Shown here one piece after another: positions 11,817 through 22,748 of a stretch of DNA of 64,000 nucleotides. Location: assembly GCA_017871115.1 (NCBI GenBank), contig JAFCIZ010000008.1, positions 1,364,001-1,428,000 of the forward strand. The letters run 5' to 3'. The stretch comes from Cunninghamella blakesleeana (Eukaryota; Mucoromycota; Mucoromycetes; Mucorales; Cunninghamellaceae). The position numbers and the translations under genes are program-made. Numbering within the stretch: the stretch's first letter is position 1; the number at the start of each line of letters is the position of its first letter. The notes beneath the pieces were generated by a model. It had not been told where the DNA came from. It did not search any database and worked only from the letters and a program-made list of their open reading frames with translations.

Positions 11817-11832
11817 ATTGCACTAGCATCAA
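11694..11832 (-). other. ORF1-ORF2 spacer with A-rich leader
   Basis: In transcript orientation this is a (TA)n microsatellite followed by A runs that lead up to the ORF2 ATG. It parallels the 26-A tract before ORF2 in LINE-D. Confidence 0.7.
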
Positions 11833-13263
11833 TTACTGAAGCTGTCCTTTAGAAAGAACAGATTCAGTAGAAGCAAGACGTGATTTTCTTCCAGAAGGAC
11901 TATATCCCAATGTTCGATTGGCTACTGATGTATTTAAAGTTGAAGAAACCTTGCCTTTGTTCATTTCAGAGAGTTTCATCACAAGTGTATCATTAATATC
12001 TTTTGATGTATGTTGGTCTATGTCCATTGTTGTTCGAGATGTAATTGGTGCATACTTGGAAGCCAAGGATCCACCAAAAATGTCTTGATCCTTATCCTCA
12101 TCACTATCCTTATCGTTTATAGCCCAATCCATTTTTGATAAAATGTTATCTGAAGTGGTTGTATCTTCAGATGGTGCCAACTTATCGGAGGATTCAATTT
12201 TGTTTTTTGATGAACTATTTTTATTTAGGTCATCCTCTGATTTTTCTTCCTTATCCAAAACCATAAGGTTTGTTGATTTGGTATCGGCTACTTTTTTCTC
12301 TTTGACTACCTTTTTCTTTTCAACATTGGCTATAGCATCCGTTCTTTGACCTTCTTTCATTTTTTCATAGCTATTTAATTCTTTTTGGAAATCGGCTTCT
12401 TTCATTTTACAGAAGCGAGCTATATGTCCCTTTTCCAGACATCTAGAGCAAGTTAATTGCTTCATCATAGGACAGTTTTTTCTAATATGTCCTGATTGTC
12501 TACATTGATAACAGACTGGTGGAGCGCCTTTAAAGGTAGCAGGGAGGTATCTATCCCAGTATTCCATATACAACATACGTTGTAATGGTTGGTATTTTAC
12601 CTCATTACCTTCATCGTTAATATCCAACAAAACTGAGATTTGACCTTCAAAGAAACCGTCATACAGCATCTTTTTGATCTCACAAATTTTTCCATAACGA
12701 TGCATGGACTCGAGAACCCCTTCTACTAGGGCAGCTTGCTTTTTCGGGACATAGCTAAGATGGACTCTTACCATTTTTGGAGCAATGTCTGAGTTTGACA
12801 ATTTACTGGGACTTGCTTTGTAATTAGCTTCGTTAATAATAATACCTTCTTGGATGGCCTTACTATTATGAACGCTGTCCACAAAGGTGACTTCAATGAA
12901 AACATTACCCCTCACATTGGTTCCAAATTTATTGAGGGCAACTACTCCATCAACTTTGCCAATTTGCTTTTCAATTGTTCTGTACATTTCCGAGAATGTA
13001 GCGAATTCTTTTTTTGGGATTTCAAAAATGACAGAATTATCCTCCAAAGTTTGTTGAATGATTTGTTCAGACTTGAAAATACGCATATGATCTTTCAAGT
13101 GGACGTCTTCATAAATAACTACTGGCTGTAGTTCTATTCTATCACCCATAATATCTTTATGGGTCATTGGAGTGGGGACCTTCGCCTTCAGGCCCTTTGC
13201 GACTTTTTGAGCCCAGGACTCCGTCGGCTCCATTTCAATGGAGTTTCTCTTTGAAACTGACAT
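11833..13263 (-). CDS. LINE-A ORF1: CCHC zinc-knuckle RNA-binding protein
   Basis: An intact 476-residue frame from the ATG at 13263. The N-terminal half is a Gag/RRM-like domain (PPKMVRVHL-type motif, EGQISVLLD, KYQPLQRMLYMEYWD). Two CCHC knuckles follow, CYQCRQSGHIRKNC and CSRCLEKGHIARFC, then a lysine/acidic tail ending in the shared KYAPITSRTTMDID motif. It should coat the LINE RNA in the RNP. Compared by eye it is only about half identical to the ORF1 of LINE-B and LINE-D, although the ORF2 proteins are almost identical. That indicates a mosaic element. Confidence 0.85.
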   Translation of the reverse strand: MSVSKRNSIEMEPTESWAQKVAKGLKAKVPTPMTHKDIMGDRIELQPVVIYEDVHLKDHMRIFKSEQIIQQTLEDNSVIFEIPKKEFATFSEMYRTIEKQIGKVDGVVALNKFGTNVRGNVFIEVTFVDSVHNSKAIQEGIIINEANYKASPSKLSNSDIAPKMVRVHLSYVPKKQAALVEGVLESMHRYGKICEIKKMLYDGFFEGQISVLLDINDEGNEVKYQPLQRMLYMEYWDRYLPATFKGAPPVCYQCRQSGHIRKNCPMMKQLTCSRCLEKGHIARFCKMKEADFQKELNSYEKMKEGQRTDAIANVEKKKVVKEKKVADTKSTNLMVLDKEEKSEDDLNKNSSSKNKIESSDKLAPSEDTTTSDNILSKMDWAINDKDSDEDKDQDIFGGSLASKYAPITSRTTMDIDQHTSKDINDTLVMKLSEMNKGKVSSTLNTSVANRTLGYSPSGRKSRLASTESVLSKGQLQ

Positions 13264-13359
13264 TTCAAGAAAAAATGAGTTTCAAATGTATTATGTTAAT
13301 GTTTAAAACTATGTAGTTATTGTTTTAAAGTTTTAAAAAGAAAAAATAAATGAGTATAT

Positions 13360-13556
13360 GATTTTCTTTGAGCGCTTAAAGGTTTATCCGTTGTAAAAAG
13401 TGTTTCTTAAGCGAAAGAGTTTTTAGTTGCCGCAAGTGTAGGTTGGGTTACTTTCTGTTGTTTTAGTGGTATTTTATTTTTTATTTGTTGTGAATGGCTT
13501 TGTATTCTGCGCTTAAAAGTTTATCCGGAATAAATGTGAACCTTAAGCGAAAGAGA
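13360..13556 (-). repeat. Tandem 5'-UTR monomers of LINE-A
   Basis: Two copies, at about 13361-13420 and 13509-13556, of a module reading (minus strand) CTCTTTCGCTTAAG, a ~25-nt spacer, then GGATAAACYTTTAAGCGC. Each contains the inverted pair CGCTTAA / TTAAGCG. The same module starts LINE-B (7280-7345) and LINE-D (14211-14262). It probably contains the element promoter (inference). Confidence 0.65.
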
Positions 13557-13561
13557 GTTTT

Positions 13562-14143
13562 AAGATAAGGCATTATTATTTTTCTAAAAGAGTAATATCA
13601 AGACGCTGTATCAACTTTATCAAACATTTATTTAGTAATATATTATAAAAATTAGGATTATTACTTAAATTTTTTTAAAAAAAATAAAAATAATATTGTT
13701 CAATATTTTTTTTACATTTTTTATTTACATCTTTTTATAGATACTTTTTTTCCACTAATAGTATTATAATTAATAAATTTCCCATAAATAGAAATTTATA
13801 TGAACTATTATAATAGACATTTTAAAATTATTCTCGTGCATTTCACAACCCTAATAAGAATAAAAATATGATAATAATTTTAAAATGTCTATTATAATAG
13901 TTCATATAAATTTCTATTTATGGGAAATTTATTAATTATAATACTATTAGTGGAAAAAAAGTATCTATAAAAAGATGTAAATAAAAAATGTAAAAAAAAT
14001 ATTGAACAATATTATTTTTATTTTTTTTAAAAAAATTTAAGTAATAATCCTAATTTTTATAATATATTACTAAATAAATGTTTGATAAAGTTGATACAGC
14101 GTCTTGATATTACTCTTTTAGAAAAATAATAATGCCTTATCTT
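13562..14143. repeat. Long near-perfect palindrome, 271-bp arms
   Basis: Arms 13562-13832 and 13873-14143 are inverted copies with no indel that I can find; paired coordinates sum to 27705 throughout. A 40-bp loop (13833-13872) separates them. Termini read AAGATAAGGCATT / AATGCCTTATCTT. It has no coding potential. It sits exactly between two head-to-head LINEs. It could be a foldback/MITE-type element or a rearrangement product; I see no clear target-site duplication. Confidence 0.9.
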
Positions 14144-14507
14144 TTTTTTTCACGAAATTTACATTTCAAATGTGGTACTTTAAATTTATACTTGCTATAA
14201 CTGCTAAGCTCTCTCTTTCGCTTAAGAAATACTTTTTCAACGGATAAACTTTTAAGCGCTCAAAACAAAACTATACACTTATTTATTTACTTTAATTAAA
14301 ATTTTTAAAAAAACACTAGCTGCATATTCTATATTCTATACCTGTTATAATTATTGTTAGCTTTTTATAGAATTTTCAGATATGCCTAATACTGAAGATT
14401 CTAACCATCTTCCTCGAAATGGAATTGGGGAAACATGGGCCGAGAAAGTGGCGAAGGGTATGAAAGAAAGAATACCTAATGCCAGGTTAAAAAAAGATAT
14501 TTATGGG

Positions 14508-14915
14508 TGTTGAATTTATCAATTCAAAATTATACAAAAAATTAAAAACAAAGAAATATTGTGAAACTTTTGGTTAACCTTTATTCAAATGTAAAAGACA
14601 AGGGTTGTATTTATACCTTTTAGTGGATTGGTGACACTGGGCTTAGTTTATATGATATAATATGAAAATAGAATTATAAAGTTATCTAGTAAAGGTAACG
14701 TGAATTAGAATGGAGTTTAAAGTGTGTCTATGGTAATGGATCTGCGGGATTAGAAGATTTAAAGTTATAGCAATGCATAAGCTAATAGGAATAGATCATT
14801 TTGTATCAGGTACACAGTAGTGATTTTATAATAAATATCAAATATTTCATGTGTATTATAAGTGTATTATAGTTATGAAGTCATTTAATATTGTTATTAT
14901 ATGGTAAATACAACA
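14508..14915 (-). mobile_element. Solo LTR of Gypsy-1 family (insertion 1)
   Basis: 408 bp, in inverse orientation to the LTRs of the element at 22218-28097, with TGTTG...CAACA termini. It is flanked by a perfect 5-bp duplication, ATGGG (14503-14507 and 14916-14920). Removing the LTR and one ATGGG restores the ORF1 sequence seen in LINE-B, so it is a genuine insertion followed by LTR-LTR recombination. Confidence 0.95.
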
Positions 14916-16080
14916 ATGGGGAACAAATAAATATTATACATGAAGTCATTTACGAAGACCATCTTCTTAGAGAGCATCTAAGAATTCATAAAGCTGAGCA
15001 GATCGCTCAACGTACCTTGGAAGAAAACTCGGTATTGTTTGAGCTTTCCAAAAAGCACGGACTCTCAAATAAAGAGATATATAAATTGATTGAATCCCAA
15101 ATTGGGGAAATTGAAGGCGTCACCCCTTACAGCCGTCATGGAAATACAAGAGGTACCAACTTATTAGGTGTAAACTTTAAAGATGTCAAACATGCAGAGG
15201 AAGCTATTGAAAAAGGCTTTACTCTTGACTAAATACTCTACAAAGCAAGTCCATGTAGAGTAAATAATTCAGCAACGCCACCAAAGATGGTAAGAGTTCT
15301 TTTGGATTATGTTCCAAAAAAGCAAGCTGAATTGTTGGATGGTATATTCTTATCCATGAGCATTTATGGTAAGGTTTGCCAGATTAAAAAACTTACTAAT
15401 GATGGATATTTTGAAGGTCAAGTTTCGGTGCTTTTGGACACCAATGATACAGACGAAGCAAAGGAGTATCAACCACTTCAAAGAATGCTTTATCTTTCCA
15501 TTTGGGACAGTTATATGCCAGCGTCATATAAAGGTGCCCCACCAGTCTGTTTTCAATGTAGACAATCTGGCCATATTCGCAAAGATTGTCCACTTATGAA
15601 ACAAATAACGTGCTCAAAATGTTTGGTCAAAGGACATATCGCTCGTTTCTGCAAAGAGAAGAATAGTGATATAGAAAAGGATATGGTCAGATACGAGCTC
15701 TTAAAAGAAGAGCAACGTAAGAAAAAACAAGCTGTTAGTAATCAAAAGTCATCAAAGGATGGGGTACAAACCAACGATGAAAAAGTAAAAAAAGGAGATT
15801 TGGAAACTACAGAGGTAGATACCTCTTCTCAAGTACCAAAGGTTATTGAAGGTAAGGTAGGAGATTTACATAAGACTAACATAGTCGATGGTAAGACTAC
15901 CGTAGAAGAAGCAAAAATTATCAGCTTGAACAAGTCAGGAGGTAATAAAACCAAGTCAGCACCAATGGAGGTTGATACTAAAGATGTAACTGTAACCAAA
16001 GTTACAATGGATCAAGATGGTCTCAATGCATCTAAATATGCTCCCATTACCAAACGTACCACTATGGATATAGATCCAGT

Positions 16081-16485
16081 TGTTGAATTTATCAATTAAA
16101 AATTATACAAAAAATTAAAAACAAAGAAATATTGTGAAACTTTTGGTTAACCTTTATTCAAATGTATAAGGGTTGTATTTATACCTTTTAGTGGATTAGT
16201 GACACTGGGCTTAGTTTATATGTTATATAATATGAAAATAGAATTATGGTGTTATCTAGTAAAGGTAACGTGAATTAGAATGGAGTTTAAAGTATGTCTA
16301 TGGTAATGGATCTGCGGGATTAGAAGATTTAAAGTTATAGCATAGCATAAGCTAATAGGAATAGATCATTTTGTATCAGGTACACAGTAGTGATTTTATA
16401 ATAAATATCAAATATTTCATGTGTATTATAAGTGTATTATAGTTATGAAGTCATTTAATATTGTTATTATATGGTAAATACAACA
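16081..16485 (-). mobile_element. Solo LTR of Gypsy-1 family (insertion 2)
   Basis: 405 bp in the same inverted orientation, flanked by the perfect 5-bp duplication CCAGT (16076-16080 and 16486-16490). The different duplication shows an event independent of the first solo LTR. Confidence 0.95.
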
Positions 16486-16756
16486 CCAGTGACAATGGCA
16501 ATGGACATAGATAGTAAAAAGAAATCATCAGCCAAGTCAGTACACCAAGAAAAGGTAATATCAAATCAGGTGGATATGCTTCGTATGACTACGGCAAAAG
16601 CAAAGAATAGATTAGCTATTGCTTCATCCATGTCAAACCCTCACGCAAGTCTTATTCTAGACAGGAAAAAAGATAATTCCGTTCCAAAGGATCTTTCAGT
16701 CAAGAAAGTTTCCAATGTGAATAAGAATTAAATCTAATTTTTGTTTTGTATTTATA

Positions 16757-16764
<8 letters not shown>

Positions 16765-16790
<26 letters not shown>
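16765..16790 (+). promoter_or_regulatory. 26-A leader directly before LINE-D ORF2
   Basis: An uninterrupted run of 26 A whose last base is the A of the ORF2 ATG. The run starts 33 nt after the ORF1 stop. A role in internal initiation of ORF2 is inferred from its exact placement and its recurrence in other elements here. Confidence 0.6.
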
Positions 16791-19700
16791 TGACATTATC
16801 AAAAATCAATATTTCCTCTCTGAATGCACGTAGCGTACTCAAATCCAACAACCCTCGAACACAAAAAGAATACTCTCGTTTTTTATGTTCGCGTATTCAT
16901 CCTCAAGCCGATGTATTATGTTTACAAGAACTAACTGCTTCTTCGAAACATAATCATCTATCTCCATCTGATATACGAACTCTACATTACCTTTTTCCAA
17001 ATACTTGTTGCCTATTTTCTAAATATACAGCAATTATTTGTCTTAATCCAAAACTGACTATTATAGATCAAAGTATTTGTCTGGACGAAAGAATCACAGC
17101 TGGTACTATCATCTCTACTGAAGATAATCAACAGCTGTACTACATAACTAATATCTATGCTCCGGCAAATCGAGACCAAAGAATCCCTTTCTATAACAGT
17201 ATCTTAGATAACCCACAAGTTATAGCCCCTCCTTTACCGAACAAGCATATGATTCTTGGTGATTTCAATATGCATATATATGACCATCGTCATTACTCTT
17301 ATTATGATCATCAACCATGGATACAGCACTTACTAACTAATTACATAGATGCATTTAGTGCCAATAACAATAGCTCTGATCGTATGTACAAACCTCTGTC
17401 TACCTTCAAAAGAGGTCGTACTAGATCCACTATTGATTATATCTTTATCTCTAGTAATTTAAAAGAGGATTTGATAAATACTCTACTGGCTTACTTACCT
17501 TCTGAATGGACTGACCATCACTTACTAGCTATGTCAATACATACTAGTGATTCGATGCAAATAGGACCAGGTACTTGGAGATTTAATCCACAATTACTCC
17601 ATGACAATGAATTTTATCCTATCCTGTCAGAGTTACTTCATAATCTGATAGATAATATTGACCTACAGACCATCAATAGGCAATTATTATGGGATAAGAT
17701 TAAAGTAAAAGTAAAGATATGTACTACACATTATAATTCTGTAAAGAACAAAAAGTGTAAATCTAATCTTGAACGATTACAAGAAGCTAGACAAAGAGCT
17801 ATATCTACTGAAGAACTTGTGAAAATAGAACAGCAACTGGACGAGTTATATAAAGTCAAAACACAACAGCTGGTAATTAGATCCAACACTGCTTGGTCAG
17901 ATAAAGGTGAAAGAAATAATAAATATTTTTTTAATACCTTGAAAACTAGAACCAAACGGATGACCCTAACAGCCATTCAAAATCCAGTTAGCCACCACAT
18001 CCATACTGATATAGGGGATATTGTTAAAGAAACTAGAAGTTTCTACAAGGAATTATACAGTACTGAAGATGTTGATATTGCTGCCATTAATGTTCTAACC
18101 AATAGTATTCCTAGTAATAATAAGCTATCTTCCCAAGATCAAAATCTTCTGATTGCTGAGATCTTACAGGAGGATATAATAAACATCATCAAACACAGTC
18201 CTATTCACAAGAGTCCAGGTTTGGATGGTTTAGGTTTCGAGTTTTATAAACTCATCCTAGGTATGCATCCCAAGCTTTTGGAACTTCTTAGTTTGATTAT
18301 GAATGATGCTTTAAATGGATTACAACCTACTTCTTGGAGAGAGACAAAAATGGTGCTGTTATATAAGAAAGGTGATCGTACTCTCTTACAAAACTGGCGC
18401 CCGCTGTCTCTGATTAATTGTGATGCTAAAATATTTACAAAGATGATAGCAAATAGGTTAAACTGTTGTCTTCCAAAAATTATCAACCCATCAAACTGGT
18501 TTTATGCCTCACCGTTTGATATCTGATAATAGCTGGATTACACAAACTCTGATGCAGCATACTGTAAATACAAATCCTGAAGATACTTCCATAGGTTTAC
18601 TCTTAGATCAAGAGAAAGCATATGATAGGATTCATCCATTATACCTTCAAAAAGTATTAGAGTGTTTCCATTTCCCATCCTCTCTGATAAACTGTTTACT
18701 TGACCTTTTCTTTAATACAAAGATATGTTTGTCTGTAAATGGTTGGTTGGCTGCTCCTATAGATCAAAAACGGGGTTTACGTCAAGGTGATCCAATATCA
18801 CCTTTACTTTTCAATATTGCCTTTGAACCTTTATTACGTACTATCTTAAGTGAAAGTAATATTTATGGCGTACCTATAGTTGATCAAAAGGTGGAAACAG
18901 TTGAAAATAAACAGTATCCAGTTACCACCAAATTACTAGCCTATGCTGATGATCTCTTGGTATTCGTTAAGGATTTGAAAGAGTGGTACTATCTTAAAAG
19001 TATTCTTAGTTTGTATGGTGAAGCCAGTAATGCCAAAGTTAACTTTCAAAAGACTATTATGTTTTCAGTAACAGGTGAAAGTCATAATGTCTGGAAAGAA
19101 ATAGCTAAGGCAGATCAAATATCATGGCATGACAAGGAAAACCCAACAGCCATCACTTACCTAGGTTATCCAGTTTACTCTAACAAAGAACAGCTTAACA
19201 CCTTCTTATGGTCGGTTGAAAATAAACTTACCAATCATATCAATGTGCTGAAGCAAAGATCTTTATCAATTAGAGGTAGAGCTATAGTGACAAATTCGTT
19301 GATCTTTTCTCGATTATGGCATATCCTACGCGTTACAATAGTCCCTGATAAATGGTTAGCATCAATTCGAAGAAAAGTATATGAATATGTTGTGTGCCTT
19401 TATTTCCAAAACCGTCATACCATTTTCTCTGCGCTCCAAAGAATCAAGGTGGAATTAATCTAATTGATATAAATCATCAGTTCAAAGCTCTTCATATGGT
19501 TTATATCAATAAGATGATCACCTCAGATGTCACCAACTTTTTATTTAATGTGTTTCAACAATTAATCACCTATTACACTAATCAGTGTTCTGTCATTCCG
19601 ATTCTTGTTGATCCACATTATTATAATAAAAAATTCAGAAAGTTACCACATATGAAACACATGATAAAAATGTTAACATCCTTACCTACACTAGAACCTA

Positions 19701-20605
19701 CTTCAAACTGGTCGAGGGAAACAATTAAACATCTGCCTCTTAGAAAAGCTTTAGTAATAAATGAATCACCTAGAATATCTAAACCTATTTTAGATATTAA
19801 AAGGTTGATACCAGCTAATTGGATGGCCAAAGATCTTATGGAAGTACCTCCTAGTTATAGTCGTAGTCGGAAAAAGTATGATGCTGTAATATCATCTTTA
19901 CTTTTGGATCAACTGAAAATTCATCCTCTTCTTAAAAACAAGTTCTTTCAAAGCAGTAGAGTAGGTCGTAATATTCCTGTTTCTACTGTTCTAGAAGAAT
20001 GGAAGTTTTCTCTGTCCTCCTCGTCCAATACAATAATGGTGCATAAAGCTTCTCCGAGTTCCTTGCGTAGATATTGGTTCTTCCAAGGTTCTCCTATTTA
20101 TCCTGTCAAACATCCACCTCTGGTGCAAATTCCAGGTGCGTTAATGTCGAAAGCTGACTGGTCCAATTTTTGGCAACTAGATATTCCTCATAAAGCCATA
20201 GAAATATGGTGGAGAATATTGATCCACAAGTTACCAACAAATTGTAGACTACATCAAATGATACCAACCAAGTTTCAGACTCCTCTTTGTTCCTTCTGTC
20301 CTGATTTCGAAGATGATCAACATTTTATTCTTCACTGTAAAAAGAAAAAGGAATTTTGGAAAACTTTCCTTTATTCCAAAAATATACCACAGGAGAAGTT
20401 TAATAATATATGGCCATCTATAACCTTTAATCGTATTAATAAGGTCAACAACAATACTTTGATACTAATAGGACATGTTTTACTGATACTTTGACAACAA
20501 CACTGGTATCATTTCTTTGAAGAAACAACTTGGAGGACAGATTTTGCTTTAGCAAGATGGAAGGTCTTCCACAACTATAATGATATTAACTTAGATTGAC
20601 AGTAA
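16790..20605 (+). pseudogene. LINE-D ORF2: endonuclease-reverse transcriptase, broken
   Basis: Almost identical in protein sequence to LINE-A ORF2, with the same endonuclease motifs (YAPANRDQR, ILGDFNMH), RT motifs (GLRQGDPISPLLF, LLAYADDLLVFV) and C-terminal CSFCPDFEDDQHFILHC. Its start MTLSKINISSLNARSVLKSN is intact, unlike LINE-A. Defects: a 2-nt deletion at about 18490, a 2-nt insertion at about 19391, and TGG-to-TGA nonsense changes at 20492 and 20597. It is recently dead. Confidence 0.85.
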
Positions 20606-20864
20606 TGTACAATCTATGTTTAATTATCTTTTGTACATTTAATATAGCTGTTTGAAGATCTTTATTTTTGGAAAAAAAGAAAAAAGAATTATGTAAACTT
20701 GTCAAAGAACTTGGAAAAGAAAAAAGAAAAAAGAAAATATAGCTAGTTTTTGTTTGTTTTTTATTTTATTTTATTTGTTAATCGGAGTTTATAATTCGCC
20801 TAATAAAGAAAACACAAGCATTACACAGTAGTGTAGTGTTGTTTTTAAATACAAAAAAAAAAAA

Positions 20865-21047
20865 CTCTATAATTCTATTTTCATACTATATAATATATAC
20901 ATTAAACCTATAGTCACTAATCCACTAAAAAGTATAAGTATAATACTTATTTTAAATATTTGAATAAAGGTTAACCAAGAGTTTCACAATATTTTCTTTG
21001 TTTTTCTCAACTTTTTATAAATTTAATTTGATAAATTTAACAATATA
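20865..21047 (+). mobile_element. Degenerate Gypsy-1-type LTR fragment
   Basis: Corresponds to the last ~180 bp of the Gypsy-1 LTR (shared CACTAATCCACTAAAA, GAATAAAGGTTAACC, AGTTTCACAATATTT), with many substitutions. The first part is missing, cut at the LINE-D poly(A). Confidence 0.7.
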
Positions 21048-21495
21048 ACCAGGCTTCGCAAGATACCTAAAGATCTTTATAGATAAGCCGAAAAATTATT
21101 AATTATTGTCTCTACTACTATTTGATACATTTAGAAAACTTATTGGGACTATGTTTTCATCAATACTGATTTTGATGGAACAAACCTAACTAGTAATATC
21201 ATTTCACAAAATTATACTCTTTTTTCTTCTCCGTATGTTATTGATTTTATGTTTATTTATAGTTACTTTAAATCTTTTAATTTGACCACAACTACGCATA
21301 CCTATAATTAATATATATATATTCATAAATTTTATATATTTATCAATACTATTTTCTTCCTTTATATACTTTATTTTATGTTATTATATGTTATTCTAAT
21401 TCACCAGTTAATTCTAAGAATTAGAAATTAATCCACGTTACACCACAAATCTTTTGTGTAACTAATAAACACTCGAAAAATTATACAACAAAAAA
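21048..21495 (+). repeat. Repeat family R1 with hairpin and A-rich tail (copy 1)
   Basis: Begins AACCAGGCTTCGCAAGATAC and ends CGTTACACC-loop-GTGTAACTAATAAA followed by an A-rich stretch. Related copies lie at 28150-28510 plus 28927-28992, 28993-29112, 29240-29435, 31225-31400 and 32160-32222. The conserved terminal hairpin and A tail suggest the 3' part of a SINE or LINE. I find no coding. Confidence 0.5.
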
Positions 21496-21539
21496 CAGAA
21501 TTCTAAGATATAATTTTCATCCCAGAATTCTAAAACATA

Positions 21540-22060
21540 GATTTTCACCCCAGTTTCCAAGGATCGACGGCTAATATAAGAGCTATGCAGCCGATGGCAT
21601 TTTATTTTTAAAACTCAAAAGATTTCTTTCGTTTAAACCAGCATTTAGTATCTTACTCGGAAATATCTAACGTGAAATTCAGTATTAATAAAATAGAAGT
21701 CTTTTTACTTAATGGAAAGAAAGATGAACCATGGAAAGTATTTTTGCAAAAATATGTCATCTACATACCCTTAAAGATAGTAAAATGACCTGCTATTACA
21801 TTATTAATCGCTATCTTTCTTTAATAAGTGGATCTAGAAGTTTCCCACCGATATATTTCTTAGATAAAGCACAACGCAAACATACATTATTATTTAAATT
21901 CTTCACTGCTTCCACCTTTTTCAAATTGATCACTTTAACATACCCTTTGAAACAAACGGTCTTCAATTGTCAAATATTTTGCAATTATTTCTGCCTTCTT
22001 TGCCACACTTTGAAGTTAAACCCGATTTTTTATATAAAATATCAAAAATGAAAGGCTATA
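21540..22060 (+). pseudogene. Relic of a second LINE reverse transcriptase
   Basis: Shares about 230 bp with 30330-30577. That copy translates to pieces such as YSKASNVKFSANKTKAFSL, which match the region just after the YADD box in LINE RTs (ASNAKVNFQKTIMFSV in LINE-A). It is fragmentary, from a LINE lineage different from LINE-A and LINE-D. Confidence 0.45.
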
Positions 22061-22217
22061 ATATCCTAAGATTTAATTCTGGAACTAATTGACTAGCATA
22101 CTTGTCCTTTTGTGAAGTTATATTTTTGCTAAATTTAATAATAAGGGAATTATATATTTATATTTTTGTTAGAAAGATCATCAGAATAATAGACCTGCTA
22201 AAAAAGAGTTTTCTAGT

Positions 22218-22627
22218 TGTTGTATTTACCATATAATAACAATATTAAATGACTTCATAATTATAATACACTTATAATACATATGAGATATTTAATATTT
22301 ACTATAAAATCACTACTGTGTACCTGATACAAAATGATCTATTCCTATTAGCTTATGCTATGCTATAACTTTAAATCTTCTAATCCCGCAGATCCATTAC
22401 CATAGACATACTTTAAACTCCATTCTAATTCACGTTACCTTTACTAGATAACTTTATAATTCTATTTTCATATTATATAACATATAAACTAAGCCCAGTG
22501 TCACCAATCCACTAAAAGGTATAAATACAACCCTTGTCTTTTACATTTGAATAAAGGTTAACCAAAAGTTTCACAATATTTCTTTGTTTTTAATTTTTTG
22601 TATAATTTTGAATTGATAAATTCAACA
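22218..22627 (+). repeat. Gypsy-1 5' LTR
   Basis: Contains a TATA-like GGTATAAATACAACC about 100 bp before its end and AATAAAGG downstream, which could act as promoter and poly(A) signal. I read it as identical to the 3' LTR. Confidence 0.95.
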
Positions 22628-22748
22628 TTTTTTATTGTGAATTCATTATTAAAAATAATCTTTATTCTAATACTAACTAAACTATACTATTCTATATAAC
22701 TATATTTTATTCTAAATAATCTATATTTTATTTTTATACTTACCAATA

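Larger units (their letters stand above)
7640..13556 (-). mobile_element. LINE-A, near full-length non-LTR retrotransposon
   Basis: Order on the minus strand: 5' leader with two monomer-like repeats, ORF1, an AT/A-rich spacer, ORF2, and a 3' UTR. The 3' UTR ends CATTACACAGTAATG-n-TTTAAATAC plus poly(A) at about 7629-7652. An AATAAA-type signal lies just ahead of that. ORF1 is intact and ORF2 is one nucleotide away from being intact. No target-site duplication is recognisable because the flanks are repetitive. Confidence 0.8.
14382..16731 (+). pseudogene. LINE-D ORF1 interrupted by two solo LTRs
   Basis: Starts MPNTEDSNHLPRNGIGETWA, so it has arginine where LINE-B and LINE-C have TGA. It is nearly identical to LINE-B ORF1. 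Solo LTRs are inserted after IYG (14508-14915) and after TTMDIDP (16081-16485). A TAA near 15232 and other small changes also disrupt the frame. Both knuckles (CFQCRQSGHIRKDC, CSKCLVKGHIARFC) lie in the open part at 15287-16080. Confidence 0.85.
14209..20864 (+). mobile_element. LINE-D, full-length but inactivated LINE with LTR insertions
   Basis: The 5' leader begins with the CTCTTTCGCTTAAG module. ORF1 (with two solo LTRs), a 26-A leader, ORF2 and a 3' UTR follow, ending CATTACACAGTAGTG-n-TTTAAATAC plus poly(A). The poly(A) abuts an old LTR fragment, so the LINE apparently integrated into, or next to, a pre-existing LTR. ORF2 carries two indels and nonsense changes. Confidence 0.85.
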
